From contig NC_062232.1 in NCBI RefSeq assembly GCF_902686445.1, forward strand, positions 33,994,454 through 34,058,453: a stretch of DNA of 64,000 nt. The letters run 5' to 3'. The notes below the pieces were generated by a model. It did not search any database, was not told the DNA's origin, and worked only from the letters and a program-made list of their open reading frames with translations. This document shows, piece after piece, positions 33,467 to 44,251 of the stretch. The stretch comes from Sciurus carolinensis (Eukaryota > Chordata > Mammalia > Rodentia > Sciuridae). Position 1 is the first letter of the stretch. Each line of letters begins with the position of its first letter. Position numbers and translations under genes: made by a program.

Positions 33467-34209
33467 CTGGGAGAGGCAAACTATGCATGGAAATAATTAT
33501 AAAAGAAAACACGTGTTAAGAATGATTAGGGCTATGAATGGTAGGTTTTGGACACACCATTAATTTCTGTGGTGAAAACAGTTTAGTGTTGTATGGAGAA
33601 ATGGTTTAAAAATTTAAGATACCAGTAACGGGGTCCACCATCTAAATTAGTTTGTATTCCATTTTATCTATTTTTTATTATAAATTACTGTATTTACAGC
33701 ATAGCTTAATTCAACCCTGTCCTATCCAAAATATAACACATCTTGTTTTATAGAATTTTACTACTATTTTGCATGCGATCAGTGTTCACAGGCAACTTTT
33801 AAGTCGAAAGGAAATCTCTGGTAGATTAGGGACTGCATAAAACAAATGCAGCCTAGGTAGACTGTATAGAATTGTTCCAAGCACTCCTTATTTGAGATTA
33901 GCCTGATAATTTTTCCCTATGGGGCCTGCATTTTGGATTATAAACATGTGGAAAATAGTCCATGACATAGCGGATGGGTTCATAAGTCCCTTCCGGGTTC
34001 TAACACTGAATCGTGCTGATGATTTGGCAAGAAGCTAATCTTGCAACATTTAGTGCTGCCTCGTCGCTGTGCTGTCGGTGGCACTGCGTAATCTTTGTCT
34101 TTGCTGGTCTATTTCAAGGGCTCCTATGGCCAAAGAATGGTTGGTCGGGATGTGAGAAAGTCTAAATGCTTGTGGGTACTGATGCTGCAGGAGCCTGTGA
34201 ATGAGTTTC
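33467..34209. other. Unique sequence upstream of the CpG island
   Basis: No recognised SINE, L1 or LTR. The sequence changes from AT-rich to GC-rich near 34,200. Confidence 0.5.
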
Positions 34210-34375
34210 TTACAGCGCCTCCCTCATAGGGTGGGAAGGAGGTTTCCACTCCCAACACCCCCTCCTCCCGCGGCGGAGATATAGCCACACCTTCCCCCTA
34301 TCGGCACAGAGCAGGTGGCCAAACCCTCGGGACATCGCGCCGCCGCTGCCGCCGCCCGTGGCCCGGCCCGTTCGT

Positions 34376-34385
34376 GTCACGTGAC
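34376..34385. promoter_or_regulatory. Palindromic E-box GTCACGTGAC
   Basis: A 10-bp perfect palindrome of the USF/MITF-TFE/MYC-MAX class (CLEAR-like core). Occupancy is not shown by sequence. Confidence 0.6.
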
Positions 34386-34507
34386 ACGGGTCAGCTGAGC
34401 CGCCGGGACCCCTAGGCACCACGGAGGCGACCGCCCAGCGTTTGGTCTTGGGATCTCATCTTTCCGCCGCCCCTCCCCCCAATCCCGGAAAAGGGGGGGG
34501 GAGGCGG

Positions 34508-34515
34508 TGACGTCA
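34508..34515. promoter_or_regulatory. Palindromic CRE TGACGTCA
   Basis: Full-consensus CREB/ATF site within the CpG island, where unmethylated CREs are typically functional. Confidence 0.65.
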
Positions 34516-34799
34516 TCATCCGGGCACTCGTCGGCGGGGCCACGGTTCACAATGGAACAAACAAGCGTCCCGAGTCAAACTCAGCGACGCGGCTGCGGCT
34601 CACGCGATTAACCCTGTCCGCGCCACATACTCAGCCAGTCCCCACCGCCCAGCCCCTCCTCCGGCGCGGTATGCCGGATTCTCTCGGGCCTCCCTTCCCC
34701 CATCTCGGCCCGTCCTCGCGCCACCTCTGCCCTCGTTCGGTTTCCGAGCTGAGGGGTATGGAACAGTTTCTGGCCGTAGCATGACCCCGGAGGGGCTGG

Positions 34800-34806
34800 C
34801 CGGAAG
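34800..34806 (+). promoter_or_regulatory. ETS motif CCGGAAG
   Basis: Consensus ETS/GABPA core in the island, followed by 'aaacggtactgcgcg'. Confidence 0.45.
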
Positions 34807-35002
34807 AAACGGTACTGCGCGAACAATCTTTACCGCATTGTCTTCCCCTCCCCCATCCAGCTCTCAGGGTTCCAGGCGTCTTTCGACCGGCCCGGCCCCC
34901 AAGCGGCTCACGCGGTTCTCCCAGGCTCCACAGCCCGGGTGGAGGGGGAGAAGTGGGTAGCTAAGAGAGAGGGGGCTGGGCAGGGGCAGGGGAGGGTCGA
35001 GA

Positions 35003-35039
35003 GGCGGGGTCTTGAGGGGGCGGGGTCTCGAGGGGGCGG
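35003..35039. promoter_or_regulatory. Three GC boxes
   Basis: GGCGGGG at 35003-35009, GGGGGCGGGG at 35016-35025 and GGGGGCGG at 35032-35039, the classic SP/KLF cluster about 50-200 bases before the suspected start region. Confidence 0.65.
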
Positions 35040-35081
35040 AGGACTTCGGGCTTTGGGCGGTGCTGGGGCTAGTGGGAGTCT

Positions 35082-35148
35082 GCGCCGCCGCGCTGCCGCC
35101 GCCGCCACCGCTGCTGCTGCCGCCGCCGCTACCGCCGCCGCCACCACT
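35082..35148. repeat. CCG/CTG trinucleotide-rich tract
   Basis: Imperfect run of GCC, GCT and ACC triplets, interrupted and therefore probably stable. Translates as poly-Ala, Gly or Ser depending on frame and strand. Confidence 0.8.
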
Positions 35149-35159
35149 GGTCGAGCGGT

Positions 35160-35858
35160 TTTTTTTTCTTTTTGGTTTGCCGGATCCGCCATATTGACGA
35201 GGACGGGTATCCGCGGCTGCGGAAGCTAGTCTCCGCTGCCGCCGGAGCCGCAACCTCTCCGCACCAGGCCCGTTTGGGCCTCTGCCGCGCCGAGCCCCTC
35301 CCCGCCTTGCACAGCTCACAGGCCTCGCGGGAGACCGCTGCTGCCGCCTCTCTCTCGCGGGAGGCGGCCGCCTTAGCGCCCGGTGCTCGGGTCGGCGCCG
35401 GGAGCGAGAAGGTAGCCGCAGCAAAGCGACCAGGCCTGGAGCGGAGACAGAGGCGGCGTCTAGGGGAAGGTGAAGGTGCCGCTGCAGGAGGAGGAGCGGG
35501 AGGAGGTGACGCAGGAGAAACGCACCGCCCGGAGCCCTTCAGAGCTCAGCTAGAGCCCCAGCCCGAGGGGAGAAGGGGGAAGAGGGCCGTTGCCGGCCGA
35601 GGAGGAGGAGGAGGAGGCGGCTGCGGCCACCGCTGCTGCAGGGTGAGGAGCGAATTCCGGCGCTCGTGTGCAGCCCCCTAGTTTTAACGCCCGCAGTCCC
35701 GAGCCCGGCCGCTGCAGCCTCTCGACACACTTTGTCGCCCGTCACCCCCGAGCCTGGGATGCTCGCAGGTTAGGCCTTGCCCCGGGACTGAGGTTTGCCT
35801 CTCCTGCTGCCTCCCGCCTCCGCGTGTCCCGGTTCTGAGAAGACGCCTGTGTCGTGCG
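35160..35858 (+). other. Probable non-coding first exon, gene unidentified
   Basis: Starts near a pyrimidine run (35159-35173) and a YY1-like CGCCATATT (35187-35195). The sequence is GC-rich and, on the plus strand, lacks ATG until 35759 (a 4-codon upstream frame, MLAG), as expected of a 5' leader. Two candidate donors follow: AGG|GTGAGG with the intron starting at 35643, and the stronger GCG|GTGAGT with the intron starting at 35859. No downstream exon is visible in the remaining 28 kb, so the first intron would be long and the start codon lies beyond this window. The start position is approximate and the gene name is unknown. A plus-strand frame at 35172-35681 is open without ATG and is read as GC-rich chance. 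Confidence 0.6.
35598..35626. repeat. GGA-rich low-complexity tract
   Basis: Repeated GGA triplets within the proposed leader, just before the first donor. Confidence 0.75.
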
Positions 35859-36540
35859 GTGAGTAGCCAGCCGCTCCGGGGCGACGCGCCTTTCCGGGGC
35901 CAACAGCTGGATCTGGGTGAAGGGAGGGGGGTGTGTGTGAGGTCCCTCCCTCAGCGGCTGCCGGCCGGCCGGCGGGGCCGGGGGCTTCCCCGCTCCCCCT
36001 TCCCCGCCCCGGGCTGGGCGGGCGAGCGCGGGGTTCTGTTCCCTGCCCAGCCGGTGTCCCGAGAGCGTGTCTGTGTGTTTTGGACTGTAAGGGAAAATGG
36101 CTGACGGCTCCGTCCCTCCCCCTCCTCCCCCTCCTCCCCCTTCCCGTCCTGTCTGGGGCCGAGTAGGAGGATGGAGTCTCCGGGCGCGGCGTGCAGCCCC
36201 CCCCATCCGCACCCGGGGGCCGGGTCAGCGCCGGGGGCGAACCGCCCCCGCCCGGGGCCTTGCAGCCCAGCGGAGTCGCGGCCGCTCTTCTCCCCAGTCT
36301 CGTTCCACTTGACACCAAACGCCATTACTGAGGTGGAGTGATTTGGAGCGGTAGCGCTAGGCCTCGGCTACGCCTGGCTATCGGACCTGACGACTTGTCC
36401 GCCTCCCCCCACCCTCCCGCGATAACCCGCAGTTTCTCCGCGGCCCTGTGGTCTGGAAGTCGGAGCCGGGTTATCGGCCGCCGCCACCTCCTTCGCCCCC
36501 CTTCGTTGCCCAGGGCCAAGCCGCGGACGATGTTTTGATG

Positions 36541-38469
36541 CCGAAATCGCTTCCAAGTGAGCTTGGACCTACCACCTTTCTATTTTAACTGTTTCTGCGA
36601 AAATATTAGCATGTGAGACTTGGTTAGTGGTAAAACCTTGAGATTCTTGGGGTGTGAGGCTTCAGGTTTGACAAATGGCTTATTTTCATTCATTGTGAAA
36701 TATTTAAAGAGTTAGGGAGCAGGTGTCTACTTGTTTGGTTTGGCCTTTTTTTGTTTTTGGTGTGGATTTCTGCAGCGACTGCAACTTACCCTGGAATTTT
36801 AAGGAATTTTTTTGGGTTTTTTTTTTTTTTTTTTTTTTTTTTTAGTAGATCCTGCTTAAATCGTTGTTTTTCTTTGGAAGTTCCGTAGTTCTAACGTTAA
36901 TTGTGTTTTCCTGGTGCAGTTTACAGGTGTGTGTGATTGCTTCAGCTTGTCTGAATTTAACCGAGTTGTAGGTTTAGGTTAAATATTCTTGCTTTCTTTT
37001 GGGAGAAGAGAGAGTAGCCGCCTTTTACCTGGAAACCCCTGAGTCTTCTGAATACCGCTCGTATAATTTCACTCTTGAGGGAGAGTCATTTTGGGTGCAT
37101 TAAGAAAGTTTTCTGCAGGTACCTAACCCTCTCTTGGAGCTCATTATCTACCTTATGATAAAAGGGCTAGTTAGCCCAGATTAGCTTGGCTTTCTTAACC
37201 CTTACACTTGAACTTAAAAATAGAGACTGCAAACTCCTTTAGATCTCTCACTGGTCGACTGATTCACTGGGCTGCCATTTTTGGTTTCAGCAAATGCCTT
37301 CTAAATTCTTGGAAAATATATGCAATAAATACACAAAGAAGTCAGTATTTGTTTGCTCAATTTTTAAATTCTTGTGCTTTGTCATTCTTGTAACTGTAAC
37401 CCTTTAAACTATTGTTTCAGTGTTTGGGTTGAGGGAAAACCTCAAGTATTCAGAATCGATAATCCAAGGGTGAACTCAAAAATGTTTTTGATATTTTTCT
37501 AATATGTTTGCTTTCTCTGATTTAAAAATGTAACTTTTAGACTATACGGCATTTCTTCTCTTGACTCTTTTTCATAAATTTTTTGAGTGATCATGTAACT
37601 GTTGTAATTCTTGTTATCTTAATGTTCTGCTGTTTCTTTTGTTTGCTGACCTTGGTAGTTTCAGAGAATTTCTGGAGGGACTGAATAACAGCAAGGACGG
37701 TACATGTGAGAATCTACATTCTTATAAAAAGTAACTTCGAAGGGCAGATTTTACCCTTCACCAAATTGAGATGTCTTGTTGGTATTCCATAGTTCTCTTA
37801 TTTTTAATATCAGTGAATGCTCAAGTAGGATTTACTTCAGCTCTTTTGTCTTCCAGGATCTTGAAATACATTTTCTGATATCTCAAGAAGATGAGAGATT
37901 TAGTGGATATCTCTTCAGAGATCATTTGTCTTTGACATGGTATTAAGAATGCTGCTTATAGTTTTGGAAATGGATGTTTGCCATGAATTTGCCAGTCATC
38001 CAGTTCTTGATTAATTGGGTACATGCAAGCGTTCTTTTAGCGTATTTTTATTTCGTGAGATCAATTTTAATGTCTTTATGCATTAGTTCCAGAATTTTAA
38101 TATCAAAACCAATCCTTAAATCGGGTTAAAGAAAGTTATTTGAAATATATGTGTGTGTGTGTGTTAAAGGATTACTTCTCTTTTGAACCTTTTGGGCTAT
38201 AATCAGGGTAGGAAGGATTCTTATCCCATGGTTATAGAGCTACTAGTTGACTTTTGTTCTAAAAGGACATGATCTGTCATTTATTGCCAGCATTATATTT
38301 TCCCCTCTTACTGGTAGGTTTTCTGAATCCTGAAATGTTTTTTATTTCAAAAATTGAGAAACAGGATTCGGGTTTCCATTTGGTTCTTTTAGGAACTGTG
38401 TATTTGAAAGGCATCTATTAAGTTCTTGTATTATTTTAGCGTAGTTTTAACTATTTGGGGGAATAGTTA
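36541..38469. other. Proposed first intron, 5' part, repeat-poor
   Basis: No SINE is recognised. A poly(T) lies at 36819-36843 and a short (GT)n at 38150-38164. Otherwise unique-looking AT-rich sequence typical of promoter-proximal introns. Confidence 0.5.
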
Positions 38470-38635
38470 ATGCATTGACCTCTACTCTTAGAATCACTTG
38501 GGAGTTTTTAAAAAACTGATTCCTGCGTCTCACCCTCAGAGACTAATCAATTTTGTCCGATCTGGGGCTTGGGCAAAGGTATATTTTGAAAGCACTGTGT
38601 ATGATTCTGATACGCAGAGTTGAAAACTTTTAAGT
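38470..38635 (+). mobile_element. MER5-type hAT DNA transposon fragment
   Basis: 'cttagaatcacttgggagtt', 'tctggggcttgggcaaaggt' and 'atgattctgatacgcagagt' are MER5A landmarks. Confidence 0.75.
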
Positions 38636-38684
38636 GGATAAATAAGTAAATGGATTTTCCCCAAGTGTTGTCAGTTATCAGTAT

Positions 38685-38775
38685 AATTAACTTATTGAGC
38701 ATTAATTACATGTTGGCACTGTTAAGCATTTATATTTATTATGTACACAGTATTTTCATTACACAGGTGAGGGTC
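38685..38775 (-). mobile_element. Possible MIR fragment, antisense
   Basis: 'ttattgagcattaattacat' then 'ttggcactgttaagcattta' resembles the reverse complement of the MIR 3' end. Confidence 0.45.
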
Positions 38776-39430
38776 TGAAGTCTGTGGGTCTCAACCAGTG
38801 GTGCTTCAACAAATGTGTTAGTGAAAAGATACTCATTAATATTGTTTGGAAAAAAACATTTAGATATTGAATTGTTTGCTTTATCAGAATAGCTTTAGAT
38901 TTAGTTTTGTTTGTAAGACTATCAAATGTAATTTGAGAAATATCTTGGTTTGTCAAGGGAGATGTTTAAACTGTGTAGCAAATAGGTTCTTTGTCTTCCA
39001 TATGTTTCACAGAATGTTCAGTGATAGTTAGTTGCTGGGTTTGTTTATGACTAAAATAATGTTAGACAACATTCCTAAAGATGTTAAACAGGCATTTGTG
39101 CCGGTAAGTTATTTAAATCATCCCATAAGTGAATATTTAATGATGTGAAAATCTATTATCTCAACTTGAAAATTCTGAGTTTATTTGGTTTAAAACTAGT
39201 TTATTTCACACACACACACACACAAAACTTTTTAAAGCTAAGGGTTTACTTTTGGATTTTTGTGGCATTGTTTGATAATTGTTTTGTGGAATGAACAAAA
39301 TAGCAATAACAGACATTTGTTTGGTGTTTGTATCTCTTAATCTCTTTGATCCCCTTTGCTACATTCTGTGTGGGAGGAGGAAGTTAAAAGTGTGGGATAT
39401 CTGAACATTCCTTTGTTTTTAAAAAAAAAA
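38776..39430. other. Unassigned intronic sequence
   Basis: A short (CA)n lies at 39209-39225. No repeat family or exon was recognised. Confidence 0.45.
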
Positions 39431-39513
39431 TTTTTTTCAGTGCTGGGGATTGAACCCCAGAGCCTCCTGCATGCTAGGGGTGTAGCTCTACCAGTAAGCT
39501 GTACACCCATCCC
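39431..39513 (-). mobile_element. ID-like SINE
   Basis: 'cagtgctggggattgaaccc', 'gcatgctaggggtgtagctc' and 'cacccatccc'. A diverged copy. Confidence 0.82.
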
Positions 39514-40589
39514 TATGAGCATTCTTAATACAACACAAAATTATTCAAAGCTCTTTGTTATATTATCATAGAAAATAGGATTTCAGTGACAAAGTTTATG
39601 TACTTTAAGGAAACGACAAATATTTTGCTTGGACTTATCATTTTTATTGTTAGTTATAAAGTGATGATCATTGTAATACACTTTTTAAGGAATGAGATGT
39701 GGTAGTATATTGTTAGGATGAGGTATTTACTTAAAATTTATTCTCAAATATACCTGTGCTAAGTCCTGAGGCTTTTAACACACACCCCTGTGTCCTGTAT
39801 GTATATTCAGCAAATGAGTTTTCAGTTTTCTCGGTTACTTCCTAATGGAGATTTTTTTGCCTCAGCTATATATTGGAATCATCTGTGGAGCTTTTTCAAA
39901 ATATTTTTGCCTAGGTCTTACTCTTTCTAGGTTGTATGTGAGTAGATTTGGAGAAGGAACTGGGCATTTAAAATAAAACATTTCTGGGCGACTCTAAAGT
40001 GTAACTAGGCCTTTTTTTTTTTTTTTTTGGTAGTTCATTTAAGGAAGAGGGAGATGAGACCTTTTGCATTTTGTGTTTTACCACTAGGCAGCAGTATTCT
40101 TGCGTGAGTTTAGTTTTGTCAGTCACGTTTGCCAAAAGTTCCAGACTCAAACAGTGAAAAATTGAGGACACTAGATTAAGATAATAGCTGTCAGGATAGG
40201 GATTACACATATACACACACTTGGTCACGTATACACTTGTTCACATATGTGTATCTAATACATTGTTTATCACTTTTGAGAATGTTCTCAGTTATGGTTC
40301 CAGCTCCAAAATTAGTATTTTAAATATCTGTTAAGGCATTGCTTTCCTTTTTAAAAAATTCAAATATTGGGGTCACATCCCCAGCTTTCGGTATGCTCTT
40401 TTAAAATTCTTTGCTCCTTTGCTCATTCTCTTCATTACTTGGAGTCACTTGACCTAGTAATCCTTTTATGAGTAGTCCTGGAATAGATCTTGGTGATAGT
40501 CAGACCCCTCATTTTTCAGATAAGGCAAATGGCTCAAGAGATGAAGTAGCATGACCAAGATAGGCATGTATAGATTACCTTCTTCATGA
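39514..40589. other. Unassigned intronic sequence
   Basis: A T run lies at 40012-40028. No SINE, and no splice-flanked open frame. Confidence 0.45.
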
Positions 40590-40785
40590 AGCTATTTCTG
40601 TATGCAACAAAGCACATTATTTTCTAAACCATTACCTTTGGAGTCATTTTTAAAATTAACACTGAGTTCTCTCCCTGGTAATGGATAAGGTCGGGGTTTC
40701 TGTCCTTTTACTTTGTGTATTACAGAGCACCTAGAGTAATGCCGTTCACAGTAAACTATTTATTGATTGTCTGAATGGCAAAATC
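40590..40785 (+). mobile_element. Possible L2/MIR 3'-end fragment
   Basis: 'tacagagcacctagagtaat' followed by 'aaactatttattgattgtct' matches the old L2/MIR 3' end. Confidence 0.45.
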
Positions 40786-41328
40786 GGGGGCAGTATTTGA
40801 TTTCTGGTGCCTTAAACTGCTTGTGTAGAATTGATGCATCATTGTTATATAGCACTGTACACTTTATTTTCTTTGTGTAACTGATCAATCACCTGAGCTT
40901 TGAACATGTTAGACCCATGTTAACCATTATCAAAGGAATTGTTTTCCTTGGGATGATTTTTGAACTTGGTAATCTTTGATATTAGATCCCATTCTTTACA
41001 GTCCGAATTGGGAGGAGGAGAAATTTTAAACTAAAGAGAGAGTAGGAGAAGCCTCCCATTCCTATCTTTTGTGCCCATTTTCTTTCTGCTGACTGCTTAT
41101 TGAGAGATGTAAGTTTTGGTTGTTGGTTACATTTCTCTTTTTCTGTTCTTTCTTTTACCTGGTTACTTGGAACGTTTTTAAGTCTACTCATTAACTTTGA
41201 CCTCAGAGCCTAGAAATTGCCTTATGGTATTAGGCCCACATTCTACTTTAACAGAGTGTTTTGTCTGTGATCAAGATAACGTAGAAGGATTTGGTTGCTC
41301 TCCTTGATAAGGGTTCTAATTCAGAACA

Positions 41329-41649
41329 GAGATCAGCAAACCTTTTCTGCGAAGGCCCAGATAATGAACATGTTGTTCTTTGTGGGCTGAGGCAAAATCA
41401 AGGACATTGGATAAATTTTGTATTAATGAAATTAAAGATAGAGTGATAATTGAGTACAGTCATGTATAATTCAAGTCTGATGAGTGCAACAGAATTTGGT
41501 GTGGGGAGGTAATACACCATTTGCTTAATTGGGGTTCAGTTTCTACCATCAGATTGATGGCAAATGTTCCTGTGTGAAATCCATTCTTTGTGGACTGAAT
41601 ACAAACAGGGGACTGAATTTGATCTGTGACCATGGTTTGCTGACTCCTG
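41329..41649. mobile_element. hAT-type non-autonomous DNA transposon
   Basis: Terminal inverted repeats are visible: agatcagcaaacc near 41330-41342 against ggtttgctgactc at 41634-41646. The interior 'gtgggctgaggcaaaatcaa' and 'ctttgtggactgaatacaaa' fit an old hAT family. The exact family is not assigned. Confidence 0.65.
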
Positions 41650-41654
41650 GTTAA

Positions 41655-41805
41655 GAGCAGTGTTTACCAAACTGGAGGGCTTATTAAAACAGATTGCTGT
41701 GCCCACCCCCAGAGTTTGATCCTGTAAGTTTGGAATGGGGCCCTAGAGTAGGCATTTCTAACAAATTCCCACACTGGGAACCATCTTGAGAGAAATGCTG
41801 ACTTA
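41655..41805. mobile_element. MER5-like hAT fragment
   Basis: 'agcagtgtttaccaaactgg', 'gcccacccccagagtttgat' and 'ctagagtaggcatttctaac' recall the palindromic MER5 group. Confidence 0.6.
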
Positions 41806-41894
41806 AAGATTAATTCCTGCATATCCTGCTTTTCTTCAGGCTTATTATTACTTTGTCTAATTCTATCTTGAATCTTTTTTATTTTTGTACTTTA

Positions 41895-42030
41895 TATTAA
41901 ATCCAACAATTGTGTATTAAATGCCTATCATGTACTGGGTATTGTACTATGTATTAGGTAATAGGAATATAAGGTAAAAAAGAATTGTCCCTGTCACATA
42001 TACTGGTTAGAGTGAATTTAAGAAACAATT
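41895..42030. mobile_element. Possible old L2/MIR-type fragment
   Basis: 'atgcctatcatgtactgggt' and 'attgtcc...tgtcacat' resemble the 'tactatgtgccaggcac' class of ancient repeats. Weak. Confidence 0.35.
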
Positions 42031-42369
42031 TCCAGAAACACTTTAGAGGTTAAGAGTCTGTGAGACAACACCATTTTGAAAGCAGGCCAATGGTGTAAGC
42101 TAAATTGGAAAAGGGCTTTGTCAAATACAGTAATATTTCATTAATTTGGTGTCTTGGGGAATAATGTTCTGTATAAATTAATTTTCAGAATACCAAGGCT
42201 TGCTTCTTAAGCCATAATTTAATATTTAATCGAAAGCTTTCTAAAGACGTTATGCTTTCTGTAATTTGTATCTGATTGTGAAGTTAATATATTCTGTCAT
42301 TAAGAGAAAGATTGGGGCGCATAAGAGGGTAAAAGACAAAAGGAAAACAAAAACCCCACCTCTGCTAAT

Positions 42370-42660
42370 TTCACCGTATAGAAGCACCCGTATTATTCGA
42401 CAGGTCTATTTTCATTTATCTTTAATTAGATGGGAAATACTGTAGGTACACTCCCTCCCCATTCTATTTTTAAACTTTCTATAAATATTTTTTCATAGCC
42501 CTATAATAATCTTTTAAATGAGTTTATCATTACATAACTTTTCCTTAATACCTTTTAAATTGTCTTTTTTTTTTTTAAACACTATTACTCTGAACATTTG
42601 GGGCAAATGCATTCCTCAGAATTTCTGATTATTAAAGATCTTGAGTTATATAATCAGTTT
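42370..42660 (-). mobile_element. Possible L1M 3'-end fragment
   Basis: AT-rich sequence with 'taaacactattactctgaac', loosely like antisense L1M. Confidence 0.3.
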
Positions 42661-42747
42661 AATAAGTCACATTTTCCACATTTTCACAGATCTGTCTTCT
42701 GCCTCAGGACTTGAGGAGGTGCCATTTGTTCATCCTGAAAGACTTTT

Positions 42748-42873
42748 GTTGTTTTGAGACATGGTCTCACTAAGGTGAGGTGCAGGCTGGTCCCAAACCC
42801 CTGGATTCAAGTGATCCTCCTGCCTCAGCCTCCCAGGTAGCAAGCAGTACAGGTGCACACCCCCGTGCCCAGA
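42748..42873 (-). mobile_element. B1-like SINE
   Basis: 'ttttgagacatggtctcact' to 'ggtgcacacccccgtgccca'. TSD tgaaagac(a)tttt (42736-42747 and 42874-42886). Confidence 0.88.
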
Positions 42874-42886
42874 TGAAAGACATTTT

Positions 42887-43440
42887 ATATCCCTTCCTCC
42901 CCCTCTTTTTAAAAGATACTTTTTTTGTAAAGACTGTTCAAAACTCTCATCATAGGGTTGATATTAATGTAACTTTTCTACTTGTTTTCCCATCATTTTT
43001 CTTGTAATCCCCTGTCCTCCATTTATTTGACTCTCCCAGTTCTCCGTAAACCACCTCCCTTGTGTTCCTACTTCTATACTTTTGTTATTCCTGTATTCTT
43101 TTTAGGGGTTCCCTTTGTTTGCTGATGCCAGTTATATCATGAACATAATTTTAATTGCTCTTTGGCCTGTTTGATTTTAAATGTCCGATTTTCATCTTCA
43201 GTTATTGATGTTTACAGGATAGTTCACATGTACGCTGAAAGACTCCAGACTTTTTAAAAATTAAAATTGTAAGAATGATGTTGCTTTCTTGATAACTTAT
43301 TTTCATTGTTTTAAGTTGTGGTTCTGGTCTTTGTTTCCTTTATGTGCTGTGAACTATGGAAATGAGATGATAGTGCAGGTTACGGTTGGATATAGGAGGG
43401 TCTTTTATAAGAGCTTTATGATGAGCTCTGCTTCCTGGTT
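42887..43440. other. Unassigned intronic sequence
   Basis: AT-rich, T-rich on the plus strand, with no named repeat. Confidence 0.4.
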
Positions 43441-43454
43441 TCTATACCTTTTTT

Positions 43455-43545
43455 TTTTTTTTTTTTTTTTTGGTGTTGGGAATCGAACCCGTGGCCTTGT
43501 GCTTACAAGGCAAGCACTTTACCAACTGAGCTATCTCCCCAGCCC
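43455..43545 (-). mobile_element. ID-like SINE
   Basis: 14-bp TSD tctatacctttttt (43441-43454 and 43546-43559). Young-looking body 'ccttgtgcttacaaggcaag'. Confidence 0.95.
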
Positions 43546-43688
43546 TCTATACCTTTTTTGCCATTGAAAAAATGTTAGTCTTCAACTGTGATATATTTGA
43601 TTTTTGTGTAGTCTTTAGATCAACCCTAAGCCTCTTCTTCCTTAGGTTGGCTAAGTTCAGACTTCTGTGCATTAGCTTAAAAAAGAGG

Positions 43689-43696
<8 letters not shown>

Positions 43697-43719
<23 letters not shown>
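43697..43719. repeat. Poly(T) tract
   Basis: About 20 T without a SINE body. Confidence 0.85.
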
Positions 43720-44124
43720 GCAAAGTCGTATTGCCTGAGAACAATTTGGTTTCAAAAGCTTTGCTGTGTTTTTACAGCTGTATCTTGTTTATTTGAAAGT
43801 TCAGGTGTATTTTTATAAAAATGAGTGGAAAACAAAGAAACTGAATATCCTTGAGACAGGGAACTGATTAGGGATTTGCATCTTTACTGGGTTAGGTTGT
43901 GCTAGTTGGGTTATGTTGACCTTTTTGGGTGATGGTGAATGAAGTAATTAGAATGAAGTAGAAAATTATGGCAAAAGTGTGATTTTAAAACTTACTGAAA
44001 AATGAGGATAATCAGGGGTTTTATATTTTCCTGCTTTCCGGGAGTGGGAGAACCCCTAAAATCATGACTTTATTGTTTGACTTTGAAAGGTTTGACTTCT
44101 ATCACATTTTCAGGAATACACTGT

Positions 44125-44251
44125 GGCTTTCTGTTGTTGTTTTGAGTCAGGGTTCACCTATGTTGCCCCAGCTGCCCTCTGAGCTGGCTATCCTCCCACC
44201 TCAGCCTCCTGAGTAGCTGGTTACAGATATGCAACCATCTCGCCCAGCTTG
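44125..44251 (-). mobile_element. B1-like SINE
   Basis: 'gttttgagtcagggttcacc' to 'aaccatctcgcccagctt'. Imperfect TSD ggaatacactgt / ggaatgcattgt. Confidence 0.83.

Larger units (their letters stand above)
34210..36560. promoter_or_regulatory. CpG island, probable bidirectional-capable promoter
   Basis: Dense in CG dinucleotides and very GC-rich, in sharp contrast to both flanks and with no SINE or L1 insertion inside. It carries GC boxes, an E-box palindrome, a CRE palindrome, an ETS motif and two splice donors. This pattern is typical of a constitutively active mammalian promoter. The likely transcript runs on the plus strand, because GC boxes (35,003-35,039) sit just upstream of a probable start region and donors lie downstream. 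Minus-strand transcription is not excluded. Confidence 0.88.

Noticed and set aside
35172..35681. 169-codon plus-strand open frame across the CpG island
   Set aside because: It has no ATG (the start is non-ATG), composition is GC-driven, and it runs through both the leader and the first donor. More likely 5' UTR.
36097..36312. Frame starting MADGS with a proline run
   Set aside because: It lies beyond both donors in the presumed intron; the proline run is a CCT/CCC low-complexity tract with no supporting splice context.
37665..37706. Possible small 5' UTR exon after 'ggtagtttcag' ending before 'gtacat'
   Set aside because: The acceptor is acceptable but the donor is weak, and nothing else supports it; transcript data would be needed.
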